A stretch of 6,398 nucleotides of DNA from Acidobacteriota bacterium (GTDB lineage: Bacteria > Acidobacteriota > Terriglobia > Terriglobales > Acidobacteriaceae). The notes under the pieces are model-generated. The model did not search any database, was not told where the DNA came from, and was given only the letters and a program-made list of their open reading frames with translations. Position numbers and translations under genes: made by a program. Numbering within the stretch: position 1 is the first letter of the stretch; every line of letters starts with the position of its first letter. This document shows, piece by piece, positions 1 to 6,398 of this stretch. The stretch is taken from the NCBI GenBank assembly GCA_021781255.1, contig JAJXXG010000594.1, positions 1 through 6,398 of the forward strand, read 5' to 3'.

Positions 1-1
1 C

Positions 2-2296
2 AATCAGCCGTGGATCTCAATGCGAGATTTGGACCAGGGCATCACCCGGACAAGCGCTTCGACCACGCCAGTGAACAACATTGAAGATACGGTGAGCTTG
101 CAGCGCGGCACGCACAAATTTCAGTTCGGCGCGAATATTCTTCTCATTCGCCGCAGCGATTACACGAATGCAAACTCTTTCAGTACGGCCCTTACGAACG
201 CAGACTGGGTTTCAAGCGGTGGGTTTGCCGGGATGGGAGACGCACTTGATCCGGCAACGGCGGGCTACCCCGCGGTCGGCTCAGCTCATGCCTATGATTT
301 TCCGCTGGCGGCAATGATGGGTATGGCAAGTGAAGTGCTCGCTCGCTATAACTACAAGGTTGCCAGTCCGACCTCAGCAACTCCTCTTGCACAGGGAGCC
401 AACGTGGCGCGGAACTGGGCAACCAACACCTACAATCTGTTCTTCATGGATACCTGGCAGGCGCGGCCCAGCTTGTCCATCGTCTATGGGCTGAATTACC
501 AGCTGATGACTCCCATCACAGAGGTCAACGGACAGCAGGTAGAGCCCAATATGAATATGGGACAGTGGTTCCAGCAACGGGCCATCAACGCGACCAAGGG
601 CATAGCCTCCAACCAGGATGCGCTCATCAAGTTTGCGCCGGCCGGCTCGCACTGGGGCGCAACAGGCATGTACAGCGCGCAGAGCAAGAACTTCGCTCCT
701 CGTATAGGAATTGCGTGGACGCCCAGGCCGGATTCAGGTTGGCTGAGGACCCTGATGGGCAACGGCCAGACCTCTATCCGCAGCGGCTTCGGCATGTACT
801 ACGACAACTTTGGCCCGGCGCTGGCACAGCGATTTGACGCCAGCGGTTCCGTTGGGTTGTCCACCCAACTGGAAAGCCCGTTTGGAATCGACATTGCGGA
901 TGTGCCGCGCATTACCAGCATGAATACCATTCCAACCACCGATAACAGTGGGAATTCCATGGTGGGGCAAGCACCGTCTTCGACTTACCCGGTTACCTAT
1001 CCGGTTGGTGCGGAAGCCATTGGAACCGGTATCGATCAATCGATCAAAACACCGTATTCGTATGCGATGGATCTTTCCGTTCAACGGCAGCTGCCGGGAG
1101 GGGTCTTGCTGAGCGTTGGGTATGTGGGGCACCTCGGACATCGCGGGTTGGCGCTGGACGATATTGCCGCGCCGACTGACCTTGTGGATCCAAGTTCCGG
1201 GATTGACTACTTCGCAGCTGCAACAGCTCTCGCGAAGCTGCATCGGCAAGGCGTAGCAGTGGGGGACATCACGCCGCAGATGGTCGGACCGACAGCAGCC
1301 TATTGGACGGATTTGTTCTCGGAAGCAAGCGCTGGCTTCACGTCACCGTACTGCGGATTGACCAGCAGCGCTACCGATGTGCTGCAGGCCGCTTATGCAT
1401 GGATGTCGTGCAAAAGGTACAACGAAACCTCTGCACTGTACAGCATTGACGTCCACGGCCGTTCTCTGGTGCCTGTGGGTGGGCTGAACAGCTACTACAA
1501 CAGCCAATTCTCGTCACTCTGGGCATGGAGATCCATGTCGAACTCCAATTACCACTCTCTGCAGGTCAGCCTCAACAAGCGTTACTCCAATGGGCTCCTG
1601 TTCGGGTTCAACTACACCTACTCTCATTCTTTGGACATGGCGTCCTTTGCTGAACGCGCTGCCCACTTCCTCACCTCCAGCATCATCAACGCCTGGAATC
1701 CGAGCCAAATGTATGCTTCCAGCGCATACGATCTGCGGCATCAGATCAATGGCTACTGGGTGGCGCAGTTGCCCTTTGGCAGAGGAAAGGCGCTGGCCGG
1801 CAATGCGAACCGCGTGCTTGACGGCGTGATTGGTGGGTGGCAACTTGCCGGTACTACTCGCTGGACCTCCGGTTTCCCCTTCAGCGTGTTCATGGGCTAC
1901 GTTTGGCCCACCAACTGGGATGAAATGGGCTGGGCGAATCTGATAAATGCTGCTCCAACAGGGACCACAATTCAAAACGGTGCGCCTTATGTGTTCAAGA
2001 ATCCGACGACAGCCGGAAGCTCCTTTGACTACGCTTTCCCTGGTCAGAGCGGACAGAGGAACAACATCCGCGGTGAGGGTTACTTCGATACGGATATGAA
2101 CCTGTCGAAGACCTTCCATATCGTGGAGAAACAGACGTTCCAGGTTCGGTGGCAGGTCTTCAATGCCTTCAATACCCACCGGTTCGATGTCCAGAGCATT
2201 CAAGACGAAGTGGATGCGGGACCGGCGTTTGGTCAGTACACCGGACTGCTTACACAGCCGCGCGAAATGGAGTTTGGCGGGGTGTATACGTTCTGA
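2..2296 (+). CDS. Oar-like TonB-dependent outer-membrane receptor, C-terminal part (5' end outside window)
   Basis: This frame is open from the left edge (codons NQPWIS precede the first ATG at 20), so the ATG at 20 is internal and the true start is upstream. About 764 codons are present. Acidobacterial receptors of this type are commonly 1000-1200 residues, with an N-terminal carboxypeptidase-regulatory-like domain and plug that would lie outside the window. What is visible is beta-barrel: FFMDTW near 440-457, NFAPRIGIAW near 690-720, IRSGFGMYYDNFG near 776-814, a TPYSYAMDLSVQRQLPGG strand leading to YVGHLGHRG near 1050-1147, YHSLQVSLNKRYSNG near 1550-1593, QLPFGRGK near 1768-1790, and FQVRWQVFNAFNTHRF near 2139-2186. 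These match the recurrent strand signatures of the family. The protein ends in FGGVYTF; a terminal phenylalanine is typical for outer-membrane insertion. The role is energy-dependent outer-membrane uptake of an unknown substrate, perhaps oligosaccharide or peptide. Two cysteines, near 1352 and 1409, sit in a long, probably surface loop. It is transcribed alone towards the terminator at 2325. Confidence 0.93.
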   Translation, partial: NQPWISMRDLDQGITRTSASTTPVNNIEDTVSLQRGTHKFQFGANILLIRRSDYTNANSFSTALTNADWVSSGGFAGMGDALDPATAGYPAVGSAHAYDFPLAAMMGMASEVLARYNYKVASPTSATPLAQGANVARNWATNTYNLFFMDTWQARPSLSIVYGLNYQLMTPITEVNGQQVEPNMNMGQWFQQRAINATKGIASNQDALIKFAPAGSHWGATGMYSAQSKNFAPRIGIAWTPRPDSGWLRTLMGNGQTSIRSGFGMYYDNFGPALAQRFDASGSVGLSTQLESPFGIDIADVPRITSMNTIPTTDNSGNSMVGQAPSSTYPVTYPVGAEAIGTGIDQSIKTPYSYAMDLSVQRQLPGGVLLSVGYVGHLGHRGLALDDIAAPTDLVDPSSGIDYFAAATALAKLHRQGVAVGDITPQMVGPTAAYWTDLFSEASAGFTSPYCGLTSSATDVLQAAYAWMSCKRYNETSALYSIDVHGRSLVPVGGLNSYYNSQFSSLWAWRSMSNSNYHSLQVSLNKRYSNGLLFGFNYTYSHSLDMASFAERAAHFLTSSIINAWNPSQMYASSAYDLRHQINGYWVAQLPFGRGKALAGNANRVLDGVIGGWQLAGTTRWTSGFPFSVFMGYVWPTNWDEMGWANLINAAPTGTTIQNGAPYVFKNPTTAGSSFDYAFPGQSGQRNNIRGEGYFDTDMNLSKTFHIVEKQTFQVRWQVFNAFNTHRFDVQSIQDEVDAGPAFGQYTGLLTQPREMEFGGVYTF

Positions 2297-2324
2297 CCAG
2301 CCGATACTTCAGAGCAACATAACT

Positions 2325-2360
2325 CACATTGCGCCGCTTCAAGCGGCGCAATGTGCTTTT
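2325..2360 (+). terminator. Intrinsic terminator of the TonB-dependent receptor gene
   Basis: Two perfectly complementary 15-nt arms lie at 2325-2339 and 2341-2355, centred on C2340. The realistic fold is a 13-bp GC-rich stem with a TTCAA loop. It is followed by C and then four T (2357-2360), and starts 29 nt after the TGA stop. On the minus strand the hairpin is not followed by a T tract, so it serves the plus-strand gene; it may still slow transcription coming from the convergent hydrolase gene. Confidence 0.85.
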
Positions 2361-2493
2361 AGCGCCAGAGCTATGGCATTCTCAAGAAATCGTCGAATCC
2401 TTGCCCGCAGGTTAGTGTTCATGCCGCTGCACGATGCGAAAGCCAATCAGTTGGATTGCCGTGGTAAATTGCGCATGAAGAGCGTCGAAGAAC
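2361..2493. other. Convergent intergenic spacer, no recognisable content
   Basis: These 133 bp lie between the receptor terminator and the stop codon of the minus-strand hydrolase. I see no coding frame with family features, no repeat, and no clear T-tailed hairpin serving the minus strand. An open plus-strand frame runs through here but reads as random sequence and continues antisense into the hydrolase gene. Confidence 0.5.
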
Positions 2494-3366
2494 TCACAGG
2501 TCTTCGGGAGACCATGCCGCGACGATGGCTTTCGATAGTTTTGCAATCGTGAGCTCGCCTTCATTCTCCACGGACCAGGACTGGTCTTGATTGTTGCAGG
2601 TAAAGATAGACAGAATAAGCGTGCCCTGCTTTGCCTCTATTACAGCAACGTCGTTGCGAACGGTACTCAGTTCCCCCGTTTTATTGGCAATGGCCGAGTC
2701 CGTATCCGTATACATGTGGCCCAGATAACGAGGGATGCCGCCACGATAGAACTGGTTACGCAGCATGTAGAGCATGCGCTCACAGAGCTCTCGATCGCTT
2801 GGGAGCGCTGGCCTGCCCGGCTCGACAAGATCGCACTTTACAATTCTCCGCATCAACTCGGCCATTTCCCTCGGCGTTGTCTTGCCGAGGCCAAAGCGCC
2901 TGTGATCTTCCGGCACCGCGCCTTCTGCCGGGCGAAAGACCTTGCGATACAGACATGTGTTTTTGAAGCCGAGCTTTTCAATCCCGTCGTTGATCCGGTC
3001 AAGTCCGAGGCGATCAATCACAAGATTGGTTGCCGTATTGTCGCTCATGGCAATCATCATCGTCAGTGCGTCTTTCAGCGTAAGCGTCATGGGCGTATCA
3101 AAGAACAGCAGAACCCCGGAGCGGGGCACCTGATCCGCACTGTGCATAACGATGGAATCGTCGAAATGGGCTGTTCCATTGCGGATCTGCTGTATGGCCT
3201 CGTAAAGGATCGCCAGCTTGATCACTGAAGCAGTTTGCACCGGCTCATCCGCATGGATACCGACAGTCTGGCCAGTTGTGAGATTCTCCGCAAACAGCGC
3301 GACGTCACCGTGATGTTGCGCGGCAATGGCTTCAAGGGTTTGTTGCAGCGACGCAGAGTCAGGCAC
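2494..3366 (-). CDS. Class A beta-lactamase-like serine hydrolase, no signal peptide
   Basis: This is a 290-residue protein of the Beta-lactamase2 (class A, penicillin-recognising serine hydrolase) family. Seen in order: SVIK at residues 47-50 (nucleophile Ser47 and Lys50 of SxxK), SDN at 108-110, an omega-loop region with Glu148 placed 15 residues before a KTTPREMAEL helix start, and KTG at 229-231. The SxxK-to-SDN spacing of 61 is close to the usual 60. The expected ExxxN omega motif is degenerate, because the position of the usual Asn170 is Pro152. The first in-frame start is GTG at 3366, with AAAGGGGAG five nucleotides upstream and an in-frame TAA at 3379-3381, so the start is well fixed. 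The N-terminus (MPDSASLQQTLEAIAAQ) has no hydrophobic export segment, unusual for a family that normally acts in the periplasm. The gene lies 77 bp after the permease on the same strand and is probably co-transcribed with it. Beta-lactam, peptidoglycan-peptide or other amide/ester hydrolysis is possible; the substrate cannot be read from sequence. Confidence 0.9.
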   Translation of the reverse strand: MPDSASLQQTLEAIAAQHHGDVALFAENLTTGQTVGIHADEPVQTASVIKLAILYEAIQQIRNGTAHFDDSIVMHSADQVPRSGVLLFFDTPMTLTLKDALTMMIAMSDNTATNLVIDRLGLDRINDGIEKLGFKNTCLYRKVFRPAEGAVPEDHRRFGLGKTTPREMAELMRRIVKCDLVEPGRPALPSDRELCERMLYMLRNQFYRGGIPRYLGHMYTDTDSAIANKTGELSTVRNDVAVIEAKQGTLILSIFTCNNQDQSWSVENEGELTIAKLSKAIVAAWSPEDL

Positions 3367-3371
3367 AATGG

Positions 3372-3380
3372 CTCCCCTTT
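3372..3380 (-). promoter_or_regulatory. Ribosome binding site fixing the GTG start of the serine hydrolase
   Basis: On the minus strand AAAGGGGAG is followed by the five-base spacer CCATT and then the GTG start codon. An in-frame TAA overlaps the first bases of this site, so no earlier start is possible in that frame. This is the clearest Shine-Dalgarno sequence in the window. Confidence 0.65.
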
Positions 3381-3443
3381 ATGGCGCTTTGGTTGTCATC
3401 CGGCATGGCGGTCAGGTTCATTCTCCGCCGTGGATTCGATCTG

Positions 3444-4829
3444 CTATAGATTATTTGCATCAGCGGCCCTTGCGCGACGAAGCCGCATCCAGGCGTACAT
3501 TGGCAGACCGAGCGCGATGACAACCAGGCCGCCAATGGAATTCTGCAGATTGCTCTTGAAAAGATAGAGGATTACCAGCGCTGCCAGAACAATAAAGATG
3601 CCGGGCAACCAGGGATACGCAGGCACGCGATAGGGGCGCGCGCGGTCCGGCTCGCGGCGGCGGAAGACGAAGAGTGAGGTTGCAGTGAGCAGGTAGAAAA
3701 CCCATTCTCCAAGCAGAGCCAGCTCAAACAACGCCTGAAAGCGCCCGATCAACAGAAGCAGCACAGTGGACATTGCCGCCTGGACCACAAGAGAAACGGA
3801 AGGGCTCTCAAAGCGCGGATGAATGCGCGCCAGCGAACGAAAAAATATGCCGTCACGCGCCGCAGCAAAGGGAATGCGCGCACCCGAGAGAACCGTCCCG
3901 TTCAATGAAGCCAGAATGCTGATCACCATGCCGACGGAAACCAGCGCCGCGCCCCACAGGCCCACGGCGACCACCATCGCATCGGCTGCCGGCCGCGGTG
4001 AGCCTGCAATGGCGTGCGCCGGAAGCATGTATTCCACGGCCGCGTTGGTAAGCATATACAGCACGGCTACCAGCCCGACTCCGAATAGGAGAGCGAATGG
4101 AATGCTGCGTTCCGGCTTTTTGATCTCTTCCGCCACCATGTTCAGGTCGTTCCAGCCGTCGTAAGCCCACAGTGCGGCGATCATGGCCACCGCAAACCCG
4201 GCCACGCCGCCCTGCCTGCCGGTGAAGACAGTCGAGAAATTGCCCAAGTGGCCGTGTGGGCTGATGAAGCAAAAGAAGACGATCCCCAGAATCAGGGCGA
4301 CCTTGAGAATTGTGAAGATGAGCTGAAACACCCCGGCACGGCGCAGCCCCAGGTAATTGAGACACGTAATCAGCCAGGTGAGTACGATCGCGGCAATCTG
4401 CCCCCACTCCAGATGGCCACGCGACAGTGGTAGCGGTTGACTGAGCCAGCTGAACACCGCAAAGATGCCCAACACGCGAACGGCACCGATTGCGCTGCTG
4501 GCGATCGATGCCGGCTTCGCAACGGAAAACCATGTCCACATGTAAAGGAACGAAGGCAGCTCTCCATAGGCATCGCGGATGTACACATATTCACCGCCTG
4601 CGAATGGGCGCATGGCGGCAAGCTCGGCGTAGGTCATCGCTCCAAAAAGGGAGAGCACGCCGGCGGCAATCCATGCCAGGTATACCAGGCTGGAGGAACC
4701 TGCCGCGCGCATCATTTCCTGCGGAACGAGAAAAATGCCGCTGCCGATAATTGTTCCGGCAACTACCGAGACCGCTGCCCAGGGACCGAGAACGCGAGGA
4801 AGACTGCCGTGGTTTGGATGATCGTTCAA
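3444..4829 (-). CDS. APC-superfamily amino acid permease (LAT/SLC7-like)
   Basis: This is a 461-residue hydrophobic inner-membrane protein with about 12 membrane segments, the usual size for the amino acid-polyamine-organocation superfamily. Seen: the unwound first helix motif GTIIGSGIF at residues 25-33, TYAEL at 66-70, GGEYVY at 78-83 followed by AYGELPSFLYMW, KPAS at 105-108, NYLGLRRAG at 158-166, YDGWNDLN at 223-230, and EEIKKPERSIP at 234-244. The YDGWNDLN...EE.K.PER block and the GGEY...KPAS block resemble the L-type amino acid transporter group, which includes B. subtilis SteT and the light chains of SLC7 exchangers, so amino acid exchange or proton-coupled uptake is likely. The exact substrate is unknown. 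The only suitable start in frame is TTG at 4829, which puts the usual short N-terminal tail before LPRVLGPW; there is no Shine-Dalgarno directly before it. The gene probably heads a two-gene transcript with the serine hydrolase and is divergent from the S9 peptidase gene. Confidence 0.93.
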   Translation of the reverse strand: MNDHPNHGSLPRVLGPWAAVSVVAGTIIGSGIFLVPQEMMRAAGSSSLVYLAWIAAGVLSLFGAMTYAELAAMRPFAGGEYVYIRDAYGELPSFLYMWTWFSVAKPASIASSAIGAVRVLGIFAVFSWLSQPLPLSRGHLEWGQIAAIVLTWLITCLNYLGLRRAGVFQLIFTILKVALILGIVFFCFISPHGHLGNFSTVFTGRQGGVAGFAVAMIAALWAYDGWNDLNMVAEEIKKPERSIPFALLFGVGLVAVLYMLTNAAVEYMLPAHAIAGSPRPAADAMVVAVGLWGAALVSVGMVISILASLNGTVLSGARIPFAAARDGIFFRSLARIHPRFESPSVSLVVQAAMSTVLLLLIGRFQALFELALLGEWVFYLLTATSLFVFRRREPDRARPYRVPAYPWLPGIFIVLAALVILYLFKSNLQNSIGGLVVIALGLPMYAWMRLRRARAADANNL

Positions 4830-4849
4830 GGTTGCAATAAGAGTTGCAT
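4826..4849 (-). CDS. Possible 7-codon leader ORF overlapping the permease start
   Basis: On the minus strand an ATG at 4849 opens a frame encoding MQLLLQP and ends in TGA at 4828-4826. It overlaps the TTG start of the permease (4829-4827) by two bases. It is preceded at a four-base spacing by AGGCGG (plus-strand 4854-4859), a near match to AGGAGG, whereas the TTG itself has no such site. It could couple or reinitiate translation into the permease gene. It could also be chance, or a trace of a one-base indel that separated an ATG from the permease frame. Confidence 0.3.
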   Translation of the reverse strand: MQLLLQP

Positions 4850-5036
4850 GGAACCGCCTATCGGATCTATGAATTCCGGGCAGTCACAGTGGAAATTCCT
4901 GATAGGCTAACATGTATCGCGGCGTTATGCTGCCATGCTGGAAAATTCATCCAGACGAGCGCATCGAAGGACCTCTCTTTTTTCAAGCTGCGCGGGAGCG
5001 TGCCGCCCTTAATGCGCTGGATTCGCAGCATTCCTC
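4830..5036. promoter_or_regulatory. Divergent intergenic region between permease and S9 peptidase genes
   Basis: The 207 bp between the outward-facing starts of the permease (minus) and the peptidase (plus) must hold the promoter of the peptidase and very likely that of the permease-hydrolase unit. I found no convincing -35/-10 pair at normal spacing on either strand, so none is placed. The visible structure is the inverted repeat and leader ORF near the permease end. No tRNA or larger coding frame is apparent. Confidence 0.55.
4856..4907 (-). promoter_or_regulatory. Imperfect inverted repeat in the permease leader
   Basis: Outer arms GCCTATC (4856-4862) and GATAGGC (4901-4907) are perfectly complementary over 7 bp. 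Inside them GAATTCC (4871-4877) can pair with GGAAATTC (4891-4898) over 7 bp with one bulged base, leaving a 13-nt loop and an asymmetric internal loop of 8 and 2 nt. In the permease mRNA the 3' arm overlaps the AGGCGG site of the leader ORF. It could be an RNA element or a DNA operator serving both divergent genes. Similar weak repeats can arise by chance. Confidence 0.3.
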
Positions 5037-6398
5037 ATGAGGAGCTTCATGCCGATCATCAGAGGCTTCATCTTCGGAGCTGTTCTCTTCTGCGGCTTGT
5101 CTTCCGCTGTGGTGGCGCAACCTGCCAACACAAAATTCACATTGCAAGAGGTGATGAGCGCACCCTTCAACTCCCTCCTGGTGGCCGCGCCCACTGACGG
5201 CAAGTTCGCGTGGGTGTCAAACGAGGAAGGCAGGCGGAATATCTGGGTCGCAGTGCCTGACAGCAGAGGCAAGGGCTATCAGTCGCAACCAATCACGCAC
5301 TACGCCGAGGACGATGGGCAGGCGATTAGGGACCTTGAGTGGTCGCCCAATGCGGAGTCCATCGTCTATGTGCGGGGCGACGATCCTGGCGGCCAATGGA
5401 ATGTGTCGCCGAACCCGACACTATCGGTGCTGGGCACGCAGCAGGACATTTGGTTGGTTTCCTTGAACGGAAGCACCCCGCGCAAGCTGGGGGCAGGGAA
5501 CTCGCCGGCATTTTCGCCAAAGGGAAATACGGTGGCGTGGGTGCTGAATGGGCAGATCTGGTTTGACAATCTTCAAGAGCCGAATGCCCATGCAAGGCAG
5601 CTACTGCACACGCTGGGTGAAAGCAAGTCGCTACGGTGGTCGCCCGATGGAAAAATGCTTGCTTTCGTCAGCGATCGCGGCAGTCATAGCTTCATCGGGG
5701 TGTACTCGTTCGCGACGAACACACTACGGTATCTCGATCCCGGTACCGATCATGACCGGTATCCGATGTGGTCACCGGACAGCCGTGAGGTTGCCTTTAT
5801 CCGGATTCCGTATTCCAAGGTAGAAAACTTTGATCGAGTTGAGCGCTCAGGGCAGCCATGGTCGATCCTGGTAGCCAACAGCCAAACTGGCCAGGGACGG
5901 GTCGTGTGGACGGCGAATCCGGGCCCGGGCAGTATGTTCTACGAGATTGTGGGAGATCACCAGGTCTACTGGGGCGCGGGGGACCATCTCGTATTCCCGT
6001 GGGAAGGCGATGGCTGGAACCACCTCTATACAATTCCTGCGCGGGGAGGCGCGGCGAGGCTGCTGACGCCGGGCAAGTTCATTGTGCAGGATGCCTCCAT
6101 GAGTCCTGATCGGCGCACGATCGTCTTTTCGTCGAACGAGAACGATATTGATCGCCGCCATGTGTGGAAAGTTCCTGTTGCGGGAGGCAGGCCCATCGAG
6201 CTGACACAGGGTACGGGGATTGAAACTCATCCAGTCGTTGCCAGCGACAACAAAACGATTGCTGTTCTGCGTTCAGATGCCCGTGTGCCGGTTCGTCCAG
6301 CGGTGGTTGGCGCAAATGGTTCGCTGCGCGACATCGCACCGCAGATGATCCCCTTCGGCTTTCCCGCCGCGAGCATGGTTTCCCCGAAACCCGTCCTC
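5037..6398 (+). CDS. Secreted S9 family (prolyl oligopeptidase/DPP IV-like) peptidase, N-terminal part (3' end outside window)
   Basis: An uninterrupted frame of 454 codons runs off the right edge. The N-terminus (R2, R9, a hydrophobic stretch at about 10-24, then VVA|Q) is a classical signal peptide with likely cleavage after Ala27, so the mature protein is exported. The rest is a beta-propeller of WD40-like PD40/TolB-type blades: LEWSPNAESIVYV at 100-112, PAFSPKGNTVAWV at 157-169, LRWSPDGKMLAFV at 199-211, PMWSPDSREVAFI at 243-255, SMSPDRRTIVFS near 354-365, and a weaker copy, PVVASDNKTIAVL, at 399-411. A stretch near 320-340 (FPWEGDGWNHLYTIP) is typical of acidobacterial S9 peptidases. The catalytic alpha/beta-hydrolase domain with GxSxG serine, Asp and His is expected beyond the window, so activity cannot be confirmed; a non-peptidase PD40 protein is a less likely alternative. 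An in-frame TAA at 5010 limits the start to ATG 5037 or ATG 5049. I give the longer form for its more basic signal n-region, but AGGAG favours 5049. Confidence 0.88.
   Translation, partial: MRSFMPIIRGFIFGAVLFCGLSSAVVAQPANTKFTLQEVMSAPFNSLLVAAPTDGKFAWVSNEEGRRNIWVAVPDSRGKGYQSQPITHYAEDDGQAIRDLEWSPNAESIVYVRGDDPGGQWNVSPNPTLSVLGTQQDIWLVSLNGSTPRKLGAGNSPAFSPKGNTVAWVLNGQIWFDNLQEPNAHARQLLHTLGESKSLRWSPDGKMLAFVSDRGSHSFIGVYSFATNTLRYLDPGTDHDRYPMWSPDSREVAFIRIPYSKVENFDRVERSGQPWSILVANSQTGQGRVVWTANPGPGSMFYEIVGDHQVYWGAGDHLVFPWEGDGWNHLYTIPARGGAARLLTPGKFIVQDASMSPDRRTIVFSSNENDIDRRHVWKVPVAGGRPIELTQGTGIETHPVVASDNKTIAVLRSDARVPVRPAVVGANGSLRDIAPQMIPFGFPAASMVSPKPVL
5039..5044 (+). promoter_or_regulatory. Candidate Shine-Dalgarno inside the 5' end of the peptidase frame
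   Basis: GAGGAG lies just after the ATG at 5037 and four bases before the second in-frame ATG at 5049. No comparable site precedes 5037. If it is used, translation starts at 5049 and the signal peptide is four residues shorter but still has an arginine and a hydrophobic core. Confidence 0.4.

Noticed and set aside
20..22. ATG at 20 as the start of the receptor gene
   Set aside because: The frame is open upstream to the window edge, there is no signal peptide after this ATG, and the protein would begin in mid-barrel without plug or carboxypeptidase-like domain.
1514..2203. Minus-strand open frame (229 codons) opposite the receptor gene
   Set aside because: It is antisense to well-conserved barrel strands, with no recognisable domain and no ribosome binding site of note.
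2587..3228. Long plus-strand open frame (213 codons) antisense to the serine hydrolase
   Set aside because: It lies wholly antisense to a gene with intact catalytic motifs. Its translation shows no family motif or export signal, and it is what GC-rich codon bias produces on the opposite strand.
3359..3421. 20-codon minus-strand frame (MNLTAMPDDNQ...) overlapping the GTG start of the hydrolase
   Set aside because: Its GGAG-like site is only one base from the ATG, too close to function. The hydrolase has its own good ribosome binding site, and the peptide does not resemble a signal peptide that could have been split off by a frameshift.
3853..4539. Second minus-strand frame (228 codons) inside the permease gene
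   Set aside because: It is a shifted frame of a gene whose main frame has clear APC motifs and membrane helices; the translation is arginine- and glycine-rich noise.
4883..4930. Weak plus-strand promoter-like pairs (for example GTCACA at 4883 with TAACAT at 4908)
   Set aside because: Each element matches only four of six consensus bases and the spacer is 19 bp or worse, so it is indistinguishable from background.
4938..4954. Short inverted repeat CTGGA...TCCAG
   Set aside because: Five-base arms with a seven-base gap are expected by chance, and it is not placed at a start or stop.
5847..6230. Minus-strand open frame (127 codons) opposite the peptidase
   Set aside because: The plus strand here encodes PD40 repeats without interruption, and the antisense product has no domain features.

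Overview
The window looks like chromosomal DNA of an acidobacterium, probably of the Terriglobia type (Granulicella, Terriglobus, Edaphobacter, Acidobacterium). This is inferred from the style of the proteins: a very large Oar-like TonB-dependent outer-membrane receptor, a secreted S9 peptidase with PD40 repeats, and moderately GC-rich DNA with few clear Shine-Dalgarno sites. I saw no mobile element, CRISPR array, tRNA or rRNA.

Layout from left to right. (1) Positions 2-2296, plus strand: the C-terminal two thirds or so of a TonB-dependent receptor, its start lying off the left edge. A strong intrinsic terminator follows at 2325-2360. (2) Positions 2494-3366, minus strand: a class A beta-lactamase-like serine hydrolase, convergent with the receptor, with a GTG start, a good ribosome binding site and no signal peptide. 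(3) Positions 3444-4829, minus strand: an APC-superfamily amino acid permease, 77 bp upstream of the hydrolase and probably co-transcribed with it. It appears to start at TTG and is preceded by a tiny overlapping reading frame and an inverted repeat. (4) Positions 4830-5036: a 207-bp divergent promoter region. (5) Positions 5037-6398, plus strand: the N-terminal 454 codons of a secreted S9 (prolyl oligopeptidase/DPP IV-like) peptidase. It has a signal peptide and beta-propeller repeats, but the catalytic domain lies beyond the right edge.

How the genes may work together is inference. An exported peptidase divergent from an amino acid permease suggests peptide breakdown and amino acid uptake. 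The serine hydrolase sits in the permease transcript, and the convergent receptor belongs to a separate unit. I found no clear evidence of a wholly new system. The least ordinary parts are the leader of the permease gene, where a mini-ORF, a hairpin overlapping its ribosome binding site and a TTG start coincide, and the beta-lactamase-like protein that lacks an export signal and has an altered omega loop.
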